Part shown: positions 43,805 through 51,692 of the stretch, one piece after another
Layout of the letters: every line of letters begins with the position of its first letter
Position numbering within the stretch: position 1 is the first letter of the stretch
NCBI GenBank assembly: GCA_963847235.1
Contig: CAWJYU010000011.1
Coordinates: 71,960 to 135,959 of the forward strand
Reading direction: 5' to 3'
Source: JACDAN01 sp963847235
GTDB taxonomy: Bacteria; Actinomycetota; Thermoleophilia; Gaiellales; Gaiellaceae
DNA length: 64,000 bases
Notes under the pieces: generated by a model
Told to the model about the DNA's origin: nothing
Databases searched by the model: none
The model's input: the letters and a program-made list of their open reading frames with translations, nothing else
Made by a program: the position numbers and the translations under genes

Positions 43805-44728
43805 ATGGAGCAGATAGCCGCACGAGCAGCACTCGTGCCTGCTTCCGATCTCGGCGATGGTCTTACCACGACCATTCCACGATCGGACATCCAGGCCGTT
43901 CTCGCTGCGGAAGAGGAGCCGATCGAGCTGGTTCTCGACGTCACTCGCTTTTCCGACGGCGAGGCGGCCGAGACTCGGAACGTCTCGGTGATGTGGGAGC
44001 GCACCGACCTCGAGCAAGCGCTGACAGCGGCGCAGGGCGACGAGATCGTCCTGACTTTCGACCGCGAAGCTCTTGGACAGGTGGCCGACGACGTCGAGGC
44101 ACACGGCCTGCGGGAGACAGCGCTCGTTCTGGCTGTCGCCGCGACCGCAGCCGCCGGTGGTGCGGCAGGTGCAGCGGCTGAGCCGGGAGCTCTCTATGGA
44201 GCAACGACCCCGATCGTGCAGTCGACGAGCCCGGACGATCGCGCCTTCGCGCGCAGCGGGGTTGCTGCGCCCGGGGACGGTGTTGCGGCCGACGACCGGG
44301 CATTCGCACGGGTTGCGCCGCCGGCAATGAGCCCGGACGATCGGGCGCTTCCACGCACGACGCCGGTCGCGGCACCGGAGCCGGGGGTTTCCCCGGACGA
44401 CCGGGCGCTTCCGCGCGTGACCCCGGTCGCGGTACCGGAGCCGGGCGTGAGCCCGGACGATCGAGCTCTTCCGCGCGTAGCTCCGCCGGCATTGAGCCCG
44501 GACGATCGGGCACTTCCGCGGGTGGCGCCGCCGCAGATGAGCCCGGACGATCGCGCGTTGCCGCGAACGTCACCGGTGGCGACGCCGGATGGCGGAACGG
44601 TGTCGGACCCGGGGATCTCGTTTGCGCCGAGTCCTGAAACCGTTGCCGTTGCGGGTGCAATCGCGCTGTTGATCACCGGCGCGTTCTTCCTGATCGGCAC
44701 CGACCGCCGGCGGATTCGGCCGGCCTAG
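43805..44728 (+). CDS. SPDDRA-repeat membrane protein of unknown function
   Basis: A 307-residue protein. The first 105 residues are acidic and look folded (IELVLDVTRFSDGEAAETRN), a hydrophobic Ala/Gly stretch follows (105-127), then seven copies of (S/A)(P/A)DDRA(F/L)(A/P)R spaced 15 to 20 residues (142-250) with Pro/Val-rich spacers, and a final membrane helix (AVAGAIALLITGAFFLIG) with a basic tail RRRIRPA. The layout suggests a surface or wall-spanning protein. It starts after a good ribosome site (GAAGGGAG) and is divergent from the PdtaS gene. Confidence 0.75.
   Translation: MEQIAARAALVPASDLGDGLTTTIPRSDIQAVLAAEEEPIELVLDVTRFSDGEAAETRNVSVMWERTDLEQALTAAQGDEIVLTFDREALGQVADDVEAHGLRETALVLAVAATAAAGGAAGAAAEPGALYGATTPIVQSTSPDDRAFARSGVAAPGDGVAADDRAFARVAPPAMSPDDRALPRTTPVAAPEPGVSPDDRALPRVTPVAVPEPGVSPDDRALPRVAPPALSPDDRALPRVAPPQMSPDDRALPRTSPVATPDGGTVSDPGISFAPSPETVAVAGAIALLITGAFFLIGTDRRRIRPA
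44228..44590 (+). repeat. Tandem repeat array coding SPDDRA units
   Basis: Seven imperfect units of 45 to 60 bases, each centred on a codon run for (S/A)(P/A)DDRA; the DNA core is agcccggacgatcg or a close variant. The units differ in length by the presence of a PEPGV block. Confidence 0.75.
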
Positions 44729-44738
44729 ACCCGTAGAC

Positions 44739-44769
44739 GGGGGCGCCGCCTCGCCCAGGTGGCGTCCCC
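44739..44769 (+). terminator. Stem-loop after the SPDDRA-repeat gene
   Basis: GGGGGCGCC (44739-44747) pairs with GGCGTCCCC (44761-44769) with one G-U pair. No T-run follows. Confidence 0.35.
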
Positions 44770-44856
44770 GGCTGCGATGCCGCGCCCCGCACCGCTTACA
44801 AAGTCCTTACCCGCGTCAACGGAAATCGTTGACAGCAGAGGCGTACGTTTCATTGC

Positions 44857-45120
44857 ATGAGCGAGGCGCTGCCCGTCCTCCCCGACCTCCGCCAGACGAT
44901 CGGCTACCTGGTCGCGGATGCGAGGGGCAGGATCGTCGGCCGAGTCGAGTGCGCGATGTACGGCACCGCCCGCGACATTCCCGACGCGCTCTCCGTCCGC
45001 TTCGGCTTCCTCTCGCGGCGCCGGCGACTCGTCCCGGCTGCGACGATCGACGAGATCGACCGCTCGAGCGGCGTCGTCGGCCTGAACGTCGAGCGTGAGT
45101 CGATTCGCGCGTTTCTCTAG
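44857..45120 (+). CDS. PRC-barrel-like small protein
   Basis: An 87-residue protein. The segment IGYLVADARGRIVGRVECAM followed later by VPAATIDEIDRSSGVVGLNV and a final ESIRAFL matches the small beta-barrel PRC domains of actinobacteria, which link ribosome maturation or signalling partners in other bacteria. The basic RRRRLVP in the middle is unusual for the fold. Convergent with glnA; function unknown. Confidence 0.6.
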   Translation: MSEALPVLPDLRQTIGYLVADARGRIVGRVECAMYGTARDIPDALSVRFGFLSRRRRLVPAATIDEIDRSSGVVGLNVERESIRAFL

Positions 45121-45194
45121 AAACGCACGGGAAAAACGGCCACAATGCCTAGTTGTCCTACCCCGCCTGCGGCGGGTGGGACGAACTGACGGCC

Positions 45195-45224
45195 GATCGC
45201 GAGCTGCATTTGCAGCTCGCGGTC
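45195..45224 (-). terminator. Strong stem-loop after glnA
   Basis: GATCGCGAGCTGC (45195-45207) pairs with GCAGCTCGCGGTC (45212-45224) around an ATTT loop, 13 pairs with one G-T. It starts 9 bases after the glnA stop on the minus strand. A second smaller stem CCCGCC-TGC-GGCGGG lies at 45162-45176. Neither has a T-run. Confidence 0.5.
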
Positions 45225-45233
45225 GTTCTGGCC

Positions 45234-46598
45234 TCAAAGCACAGGGAGATACCGCTCGAGCTCCCACGACGTGAGCTGCACGCGGTACTCGTCCCACTCC
45301 TTCCGCTTGAGCTCGATGTAGCGCTCGAAGATGTGGCGCCCCAGTGCCTTCTTGGCCAGCTCGGAGTGGGCGAGCTCGTCGATGGCCTCGCCAAGTGTCT
45401 CCGGCAGGGCGACGATCCCCCTCTCCTCCCGCTGCTCGGGCGTGAGGTGGTAGAGGTTCGTCTCCATCGGCTCGGGCAGCTCGTAGCCGTGCTCGATCCC
45501 CTCGAGGCCGGCGTGGAGCAGCGCGGCGAACGTGAGGTAGGGGTTGCAGGCGGGGTCCGGGCACCGGATCTCGGCGCGCGTGGCCTGCTCCGAGCCCGGC
45601 TTGTAGAGCGGGATCCGGATCAGGGCGGAGCGGTTGCGCTGCGACCACGCGACGTAGACGGGTGCCTCGTAGCCGGGCACGAGCCGCTTGTAGGAGTTGA
45701 CCCACTGGGCGAACACGCCCGAGATCTCGCGCGCGTGCCGTAGCTGTCCGGCGATGAACGCCTTGCCCGTGTCGGACAGGTGCCACTTGTCCTCCGCGTC
45801 GAAGAACTGGTTCCGGCCGTCCGTGAACAGCGACATGTGCGTGTGCATCCCGGAGCCGTTCTCGCCGAAGATCGGCTTCGGCATGAAGGTCGCGTGGTAG
45901 CCGGCCTTCTTGGCGATCTCCTTGACGATCAGCCGGTACGTGATCGTGTGGTCGGCCATCTCCAGCGCCGGCGCGAAGCGCATGTCGATCTCGTGCTGCG
46001 ACGGGCCGACCTCGTGGTGGACGTACTCGATCGGGATCCCCATCGACTCGAGCGCGCGCACCGTCTCCTGGCGCAGCTCACTCGCGGCGTCCATCGTCGT
46101 CATCGCGAAGTAGCCGCCCTCGTCGAGTGTCTCGGTGCCCTTCGAGTCCTTGAAGAGGAAGTACTCGAGCTCGGGGCCGACGTTGAAGGTGTCGAAGCCC
46201 ATCTCCTTCATCCGCTCGAGCGCGCGGCGAAGGACGTAGCGCGGGTCGCCGTCGTAGGGCTCGCCATCAGGGGTGACGACGTCGCAGATCATGCGCGCGA
46301 CCTTCGTCTCGCCCTCGCGCCAGGGCATCAGCTGGAAGGTGCGCGGGTCGGGGATCGCGACCATGTCGGACTCCTCGATCGCGTTGAAGCCCGTGATCGA
46401 CGAGCCGTCGAAGCCCATCCCGTCGTCGAGCGCCGCCTCCATCTCCGCCGGAGTGACGGCAAAGCTCTTCAGGTGCCCTTCGAGGTCCGTGAACCAGAGC
46501 AGGAGGAACTCCACGCCCTCGTCCTTGATCCGCTTCAGGACCTCCTGGCGGTCCTCCGTGCTCGACGTCGCTCTCGGCTTGCTCTCGACCTGCGCCAT
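45234..46598 (-). CDS. glnA: Glutamine synthetase, type I (GSI-alpha-like)
   Basis: A 454-residue enzyme making glutamine from glutamate, ammonia and ATP. Family blocks are MGFDGSSITGF, NVGPELEYFLF, HHEVGPSQHEID, FMPKPIFGENGSGMHTHMS, and NRSALIRIPLY. The adenylylation region reads NLYHLTPEQREERG rather than NLYDLPPEE. It is about 30 residues shorter than, and clearly different from, the two tandem glnA copies at 56 and 60 kb. The ATG follows AAGGAGG and a hairpin leader shared with those copies. Confidence 0.93.
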   Translation of the reverse strand: MAQVESKPRATSSTEDRQEVLKRIKDEGVEFLLLWFTDLEGHLKSFAVTPAEMEAALDDGMGFDGSSITGFNAIEESDMVAIPDPRTFQLMPWREGETKVARMICDVVTPDGEPYDGDPRYVLRRALERMKEMGFDTFNVGPELEYFLFKDSKGTETLDEGGYFAMTTMDAASELRQETVRALESMGIPIEYVHHEVGPSQHEIDMRFAPALEMADHTITYRLIVKEIAKKAGYHATFMPKPIFGENGSGMHTHMSLFTDGRNQFFDAEDKWHLSDTGKAFIAGQLRHAREISGVFAQWVNSYKRLVPGYEAPVYVAWSQRNRSALIRIPLYKPGSEQATRAEIRCPDPACNPYLTFAALLHAGLEGIEHGYELPEPMETNLYHLTPEQREERGIVALPETLGEAIDELAHSELAKKALGRHIFERYIELKRKEWDEYRVQLTSWELERYLPVL

Positions 46599-46670
46599 TT
46601 TTCGCCTCCTTGAATGCGAAAAGCCCCGGGCGACCGCCCGAGGCTCCGTTGCCTCCGTGCCCGCCGGAGC
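46599..46670 (-). promoter_or_regulatory. glnA leader with alternative hairpins (copy C)
   Basis: On the minus strand the order is GAGGCAACGGAGCCTC (46655-46640), where GAGGC and GCCTC form a small hairpin, then a stem GCCTCGGGC/GCCCGGGGC (46644-46623) followed by TTTT (46622-46619), then CGCATTCAAGGAGG and the ATG. GCCTC is shared by both stems, so only one can form. The same order occurs ahead of both other glnA genes. Confidence 0.6.
46619..46644 (-). terminator. Terminator-like hairpin in the glnA leader (copy C)
   Basis: Minus strand: GCCTCGGGC, loop GGTC, GCCCGGGGC with one G-U pair, then TTTT. The T-run is short, so it may act as an attenuator rather than a full terminator. Confidence 0.5.
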
Positions 46671-47996
46671 CTACTGGCCGGGCCGGGCACCCGCAAGTGC
46701 CCTGTCGGGGTCCTCGGCCGGAGGGAATGCGGCCTCGGTCGGCGCGCTGAGGATCACCCGGCTCGTGTGGCCCGGCGTCTCGGTGTCGCGCATGCCGGGC
46801 AGGAAGTAGAAGAGCACGGTCAGCGCGCTGGCGGCGACGCCGGAGATGAGGAGCACGGGCTTCACGCCGATCCAGCCCGCGAGCGGGCCGGTGACTGCGA
46901 ACGAGAGCGGAGCGAGGCCGAACGAGAGTAGCCAGTCGACGCTCTTCACTCGGCCGAGGAGCTCCGCAGGCACCACGCGCTGCATCAGCGTCACCCAGAC
47001 GATGAGTCCTCCCGCCCAGCAGCCTTCGCCCGCAAACGAGATCGCCATCGCCTGCCACGGCACGTCGGCGAACGCGTAGGCGGCGATCTGCAGGCACGCG
47101 ATCATCCACAGGCCGTACATGAACGTGATGTGGCGGCGGGGCAGCCCGATCTGGCCGATCACGAGCGAGACGAGGATCGCGCTCAGCCCGCCGGCCGCGA
47201 ACACCAGTCCCAGGTCGCCCGCGTCCCCGCCCAGCTCGTTGCGGACGAGGAACGGGAGCAGCACGGTGAACGGGCCGTAGACGAGGAAGATCGCCGCGAG
47301 CGCCCAGCCGAGCGTGCCCCAGAGCCAGACCTTCTGCCTGACGTAGCGGAGCCCCTCCGCGATGTCGCGGCGCATGGAGGTGGCGCCCTCCGAGGTCTTG
47401 GCGGCCGGGCGTGGGTGCAGCAGGAGCAAGGTGACGATCGCGAAGCCGAACGTCGCCGCGTCGATGAGGAAGGCCGAGCCGGCGCCGAGGTAGTGCACCA
47501 CCAAGCCACCCACGGCCGGGCCGACGAAGGCGAACGCGGCCTGGCGGACGAGCTGGGACAGGGAGTTCGCCTGCACGAGCAGGTGTCGCGGGACGAGGTC
47601 GGGGATGATCGCGCCCGCCGCCGGTCCCTGGATCGCCTGGCCGGCGCCGAAGAACGCCGAGAGGACGAAGATGTGCCACAGCTCGACGGCGTCCGTGATC
47701 GCGAGCACTCCGAGGACGGCGACTGCGATCCCACGGAGCGCGCTCGAGAAGATCAGCACCTTGCGCCGCTCGAACCGGTCGGCGACGACCCCGCCGACGA
47801 GCACGAAGGCGACGATCGGGATCGTCTCCGCCACACCGACGAGGGCGAGCGCCGTAGGCGAGTTCCAGAGATCGAAGACCTGCCAGGCGATCGCCACGAG
47901 GAAGAACCCGTCCCCGATCAACGACACGGTCCAGCCGAGCCAGAAGAGCGCGAAGTCCCGCTCGCGAAGCGGCCTCAGGATCTGGATCCGGTTCAC
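46671..47996 (-). CDS. MFS transporter
   Basis: A 441-residue 12-helix carrier of the MFS_3/enterobactin-exporter-like group: LRERDFALFWLGWTVSLIGDG at the start, GVVADRFERRKVLIF as the loop 2-3 motif, and a conserved second half with LLGRVKSVDWLLSFGLAPL. The C-terminal tail is polar. GTG 47996 overlaps the next gene's stop in GTGA. Its stop lies directly ahead of the glnA leader, so readthrough into glnA is possible. Probably a drug or metabolite exporter. Confidence 0.88.
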   Translation of the reverse strand: MNRIQILRPLRERDFALFWLGWTVSLIGDGFFLVAIAWQVFDLWNSPTALALVGVAETIPIVAFVLVGGVVADRFERRKVLIFSSALRGIAVAVLGVLAITDAVELWHIFVLSAFFGAGQAIQGPAAGAIIPDLVPRHLLVQANSLSQLVRQAAFAFVGPAVGGLVVHYLGAGSAFLIDAATFGFAIVTLLLLHPRPAAKTSEGATSMRRDIAEGLRYVRQKVWLWGTLGWALAAIFLVYGPFTVLLPFLVRNELGGDAGDLGLVFAAGGLSAILVSLVIGQIGLPRRHITFMYGLWMIACLQIAAYAFADVPWQAMAISFAGEGCWAGGLIVWVTLMQRVVPAELLGRVKSVDWLLSFGLAPLSFAVTGPLAGWIGVKPVLLISGVAASALTVLFYFLPGMRDTETPGHTSRVILSAPTEAAFPPAEDPDRALAGARPGQ

Positions 47997-49249
47997 GCGG
48001 GCGCCTCGGCCTCTTCGAGCTCCGGCTCTTTCCCACCGTGGCGAAGCGCGCGTGCATAGAGCGCGATCGCCGGAGTCAGCAGGAGTCCACTCGCGACGAG
48101 GGCGGCGCGCAGCGATGCGAGCGTGCCCACCACACCGATCACCGGCCCGCCCGTGACCTCGCCCACTGCGCCGGCCTGGCTCGCCATCGAGTTCACCGTC
48201 GCCCGGACGCTCGAATCCTCGACGTTCTTGTTCAGCCACGTCAGGTATAGCGGGTCGGCCAGCCTCCGAGCGAGGCGGGCGACGAGGTACGCGGCCGCCG
48301 CGAGTGCGAAGCTCGTGGCGAACCCGAAGACGGCGACCGAGACTGCCAGTGTCGCCGTGAGCCAGAGCAGAGCGCGCGCGAGCTTCGCGTTGCCGGCATG
48401 CTCGAAGCGGGGGACGAGGAATGAGGTGATCACGATCCCGGCGACGAGGCCGGCGATGTTGAAGACGCCGAACCAGACGACTGGGTCGAGGCCCCAGAGC
48501 TCGGGGAGGCCCACGCCCGTGAGGAGGTGCGCCTCCCAGAGCCGGTCGAGACCCTCCGACGCTGCGCCGGCGAAGAACGTGATCCCGACGATGATCAGCA
48601 GCACGCGATGTCCGCGGACGAGGCGCCCGCCGGTGAGTGCGGTCGTCCTGAGGGCGCGCATCGGCGAGGTCCGGTCTTCGACCGGACGCCTCGCGAAGCC
48701 GTGCTCCGGCATCAGGAAGATGCAGGCGACGCCGGTTGCGAGCGAGATCACGCCGCCGTAGACCAGCGCCGCGCCGAGGTCGACGGTCGCCACCGCCACG
48801 CCGGACGCCGCTCCCACGATCGCCCCGAGATACGACCACTGCGTCCCGCGGAGGAAGACCCGGCCAATGCCCTCGACGCCGTGCTCGTCCGTGATCCACG
48901 CCTCCCAGGCGCCGCTCAGGAAGGTCCCGCCGATGCCGCGAAGGATCGCTGCGGCGACGATGATCCAGTAGACCGCGACCAGGCCGACGATGATGATCGA
49001 GACCCCGGCGATCAGCAGCCCGATGATGATCGAGAGGCGGCGGCTGTACGTGTCGGCCACGACGCCGGTCGGTACCTCGAACAGGAAGATCGCGATCTCG
49101 CTGACCGTCCCGAGCAGGACGAGCTGGAACGGGTTGACGCCGACGTCCTGGACGAGATAGACGGCCCAGACGGTGAAGGCCGCATGGAGGCCGACCGAGT
49201 CGAAGAACTCGATCCCGTAGAAGACCTTGAGCGCGTCGGGCCGCTTCAC
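47993..49249 (-). CDS. MFS transporter (paralogue A)
   Basis: A 418-residue carrier. The N-terminal YGIEFFDSVGLHAAFTVWAV and the motif EVPTGVVADTYSRRLSIIIG recur almost unit for unit in the MFS gene at 51.7-52.9 kb, so the two are paralogues. The final GGKEPELEEAEAPA is also shared (GGREPELEELPAA). GTG 49249 overlaps the methyltransferase stop. Substrate unknown. Confidence 0.88.
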   Translation of the reverse strand: MKRPDALKVFYGIEFFDSVGLHAAFTVWAVYLVQDVGVNPFQLVLLGTVSEIAIFLFEVPTGVVADTYSRRLSIIIGLLIAGVSIIIVGLVAVYWIIVAAAILRGIGGTFLSGAWEAWITDEHGVEGIGRVFLRGTQWSYLGAIVGAASGVAVATVDLGAALVYGGVISLATGVACIFLMPEHGFARRPVEDRTSPMRALRTTALTGGRLVRGHRVLLIIVGITFFAGAASEGLDRLWEAHLLTGVGLPELWGLDPVVWFGVFNIAGLVAGIVITSFLVPRFEHAGNAKLARALLWLTATLAVSVAVFGFATSFALAAAAYLVARLARRLADPLYLTWLNKNVEDSSVRATVNSMASQAGAVGEVTGGPVIGVVGTLASLRAALVASGLLLTPAIALYARALRHGGKEPELEEAEAPA

Positions 49250-49923
49250 GACGCCTTCCTCGCGAGCACCCAGAGGAACGCCACCTCGCCCTGCGGCTCC
49301 TGCATCCAGACGAGCTCGTCGAGGATCAGCTCGAATCCGGCGTCGCGAACGAGCCGACGGTTCGTCTGAGCGTCGAAGCCGGAGAAGAACATCTCGACGC
49401 CGAGCCATTCGTAGGTCCGGTCTTCGCCTCCCAAGTGGCTCAGCGAGGCGAGGAACAGGCCGCCCGGCTTCAACCAGCCGGCGATACGCGCGAACAGACC
49501 ACGATGGTGATCCCTGGGGACGTGCATGATCGAGTAGAAGGCGGTGACCGCGTCGAACGTCTCGCTGGCGAAGTCGAGGGCGCCGAAGTCGCCGTGGACG
49601 AGCGTCGAGCCTGGAAGGTTCGCGCGCGCGAGCCGGAGCTGTTCCTCAGAGAGATCCACAGCAACGAGCTCGGCCCTTCCGGTAAGGCGGGCGATCTTCG
49701 CGCCGTTCCCGCAGCCCAGGTCCAGCACTCGACTCCTTGCGGGCAGCCGGGCCACAAGCTCCTCGAGAAAACGCCCCCAGGGGTCGCCCTCGATTTCCTC
49801 GGCCCACTCGCCGAAGCGGGGGCCGAGCGTGTCGTACGCGGCCTGAACGGTCCGCTTGCGCTCGTCGAGCAGCGTCACACGGGTCTCCAGACGGTCGGGG
49901 TCGTTCTCAGCGCGGCGGATCAC
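49246..49923 (-). CDS. Class I SAM-dependent methyltransferase
   Basis: A 225-residue methyltransferase of the Methyltransf_25/11 type: SAM motif VLDLGCGNGAKIARL (about residue 67), the aspartate of LVAVDLSEEQL, and HGDFGALDF. The C-terminal FFSGFDAQTNRRLVRDAGFEL is typical of small-molecule methylating enzymes. It lies within the run of exporters and acetyltransferases, which suggests modification of a compound to be exported or detoxified. GTG start. Confidence 0.85.
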   Translation of the reverse strand: MIRRAENDPDRLETRVTLLDERKRTVQAAYDTLGPRFGEWAEEIEGDPWGRFLEELVARLPARSRVLDLGCGNGAKIARLTGRAELVAVDLSEEQLRLARANLPGSTLVHGDFGALDFASETFDAVTAFYSIMHVPRDHHRGLFARIAGWLKPGGLFLASLSHLGGEDRTYEWLGVEMFFSGFDAQTNRRLVRDAGFELILDELVWMQEPQGEVAFLWVLARKAS

Positions 49924-49959
49924 GGCAGCTCCCTCAGGGCCTCGACGCGCCGGGCCGCT

Positions 49960-50832
49960 TCACGGGCGGCGGTGCATCGTGATCCAGGCCGGCTGCTGCT
50001 CGTACCCGAGCGCCTGGTTGATCGCCTGCATCCCCTCGTTGCGGTCCTGCGTGAAGGTGATCAGCTCGGTGTAACCGTTCGCCGCCGCCCAGGCGATCTG
50101 GTGGCGCTTGAGCGTCGTCGCGATTCCCCGCCGGCGGTGAGTGCGTCGGGTCGCGGTCAGGCCATGCTCGAGCAGCCCGGGTACGTCTCGCTCGATCAGC
50201 CCGGCGAAGCCGACCATCTCGCCGTTCTCCGTCGCGGCAAAGGAGATCGGTCCGGGCATGTCCTCCTCGAGCCAGACCTCGAAGGGCGCAACCTCGAGCG
50301 CCACGGAGACCGGGAGATCCTCCCACGCCTCCTTGGTCAGGTCGTAAGCGGCCTCGTGCAGGTCGGGCGTGACCTCGACGATCTCGATGCCCTCGGGCGG
50401 CGGCGGGGCCTGCTCGTCGCCGCGGAGCTGGAGGATCAGCTCGACCTCACGGGAGCGCTCTTCGAATCCTCGCCGCTCGGCCCAGGCGACCGAATCAGGA
50501 TCGGCCTCCGAGACGTGCGTCGAGATCCACTCGGGCTCGAGCGAACGAGCGTGCGTCATCGCCTGCTCGTAGAGCGCCGCACCGATTCCGCGCCGACGCC
50601 ACTCAGGGAGGACGCGGATGCCGACGAACCGGCGGTTCGGCGAGTCGGTCGGCGCCACGAGTGCGACGCCGACCGGGCGTCCCTCCTGCTCGGCCAGGAG
50701 GTAGAGGCGATCGGGCTGGCGCTCCTTGCGACGCAGGAGCTGCTCGGGCGTCAGCGGCTCGCGCGGCGTGATCACCGCCCAGACCTCGCAGAATCGCGCG
50801 AGCTCGTCGTGCGTCCGCGCCTCACGGATCAC
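49960..50832 (-). CDS. Two-domain GNAT acetyltransferase (copy 1)
   Basis: A 290-residue protein of two GNAT domains. In the first, the acetyl-CoA loop is RRRGIGAALYEQ; in the second, RRRGIATTLKRHQIAWAAAN. Each is followed by an N/E-rich beta strand and the GFE/GYE end. It resembles the mycothiol synthase (MshD) type tandem GNATs in layout but not in sequence detail. It and the next gene are paralogues joined by GTGA. The substrate is unknown. Confidence 0.82.
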   Translation of the reverse strand: MIREARTHDELARFCEVWAVITPREPLTPEQLLRRKERQPDRLYLLAEQEGRPVGVALVAPTDSPNRRFVGIRVLPEWRRRGIGAALYEQAMTHARSLEPEWISTHVSEADPDSVAWAERRGFEERSREVELILQLRGDEQAPPPPEGIEIVEVTPDLHEAAYDLTKEAWEDLPVSVALEVAPFEVWLEEDMPGPISFAATENGEMVGFAGLIERDVPGLLEHGLTATRRTHRRRGIATTLKRHQIAWAAANGYTELITFTQDRNEGMQAINQALGYEQQPAWITMHRRP

Positions 50833-51692
50833 GAGAGCTCTTTCCGGACCTCGACGAGCGGCGGAAGCGCTCGGTAGCCGCACGACTCGTTGAGGCGGCG
50901 AGTCGCGACGTTCGCCCAGTGGGTGTCCGTGGTCAGCCGCCGGTAGCCATGCTCGGCGGCCCAGGCCATCTGCGTCTGCTTCAGGGCTCGGCCGATTCCG
51001 CGCTGTCTGTACGTGCGTGCGACCGCGGTCAGCTCATGGCCGAGGGCGTCGTCGGTCAGTCGGCCGAGCTCGGCGTAGCCCACGATGCGGCCGGCCTCTC
51101 GGGCCACCAGTACGAGCGGCGCGGCCTGCGCCTTCGTCCACCACTTCTCGAAGGACGAGTCGAGGGGCTCGGGCGAGGGGATGTCTGCCACTCCCTCCGC
51201 GTAGACGCGATGCGCGTCCTCGAGCTCGTGCTCCTGGAGCTCTCCGATCTCGATGCCCGCCGGCATGTCCGGCCACTCGACGACTCTTGTCAGCTCGAGT
51301 ACGAACTCGACCTCGCGATCGAAGGCCTCGAAGCCGCGCCGCTCCGCCCACGGCAGCTCCTCTTCGGACAGCGACCCCGAGACCGACGTCGCACCGAGGC
51401 TGCGTGCGTGCTCGACCGACGCGTCGAGCAGCGCCGACCCGATGCCGCGCCGGCGATATCCCGGGAGCACGGCGACGACCGCCGCAGCACGACCCGGAGC
51501 GCTCGTGCGGCTGGCGAATCCGGTCCCGACCACGACGCCGTCTTCCTCGGCGACGAGGTACCGGCGGCCGTCGTCCCACTCCGCGAGCCGGCGCTGCACC
51601 TCCTCGCCCGAGATCGGCCTGTGCGGAAGGATCTCCGACCAGACGCGCGCGTAGGCGTCCAGATCGTCCGGAGTGTCTGCCCGCCGGATCAC
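50829..51692 (-). CDS. Two-domain GNAT acetyltransferase (copy 2)
   Basis: A 287-residue paralogue of the gene downstream: RRRGIGSALLDASVEHARSL in domain one and RQRGIGRALKQTQMAWAAEH in domain two, with the shared AWAAxxGY ending. GTG 51692 overlaps the MFS stop by 4 bases, which decides the start. The twin genes probably acetylate related amines or one substrate at two sites. Confidence 0.82.
   Translation of the reverse strand: MIRRADTPDDLDAYARVWSEILPHRPISGEEVQRRLAEWDDGRRYLVAEEDGVVVGTGFASRTSAPGRAAAVVAVLPGYRRRGIGSALLDASVEHARSLGATSVSGSLSEEELPWAERRGFEAFDREVEFVLELTRVVEWPDMPAGIEIGELQEHELEDAHRVYAEGVADIPSPEPLDSSFEKWWTKAQAAPLVLVAREAGRIVGYAELGRLTDDALGHELTAVARTYRQRGIGRALKQTQMAWAAEHGYRRLTTDTHWANVATRRLNESCGYRALPPLVEVRKELS

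Noticed and set aside
44725..45786. Open frame of about 353 codons on the minus strand overlapping glnA and the PRC-like gene
   Set aside because: It is the glnA strand read in another frame, Arg/Ala-rich, with no domain; both real genes explain the region.
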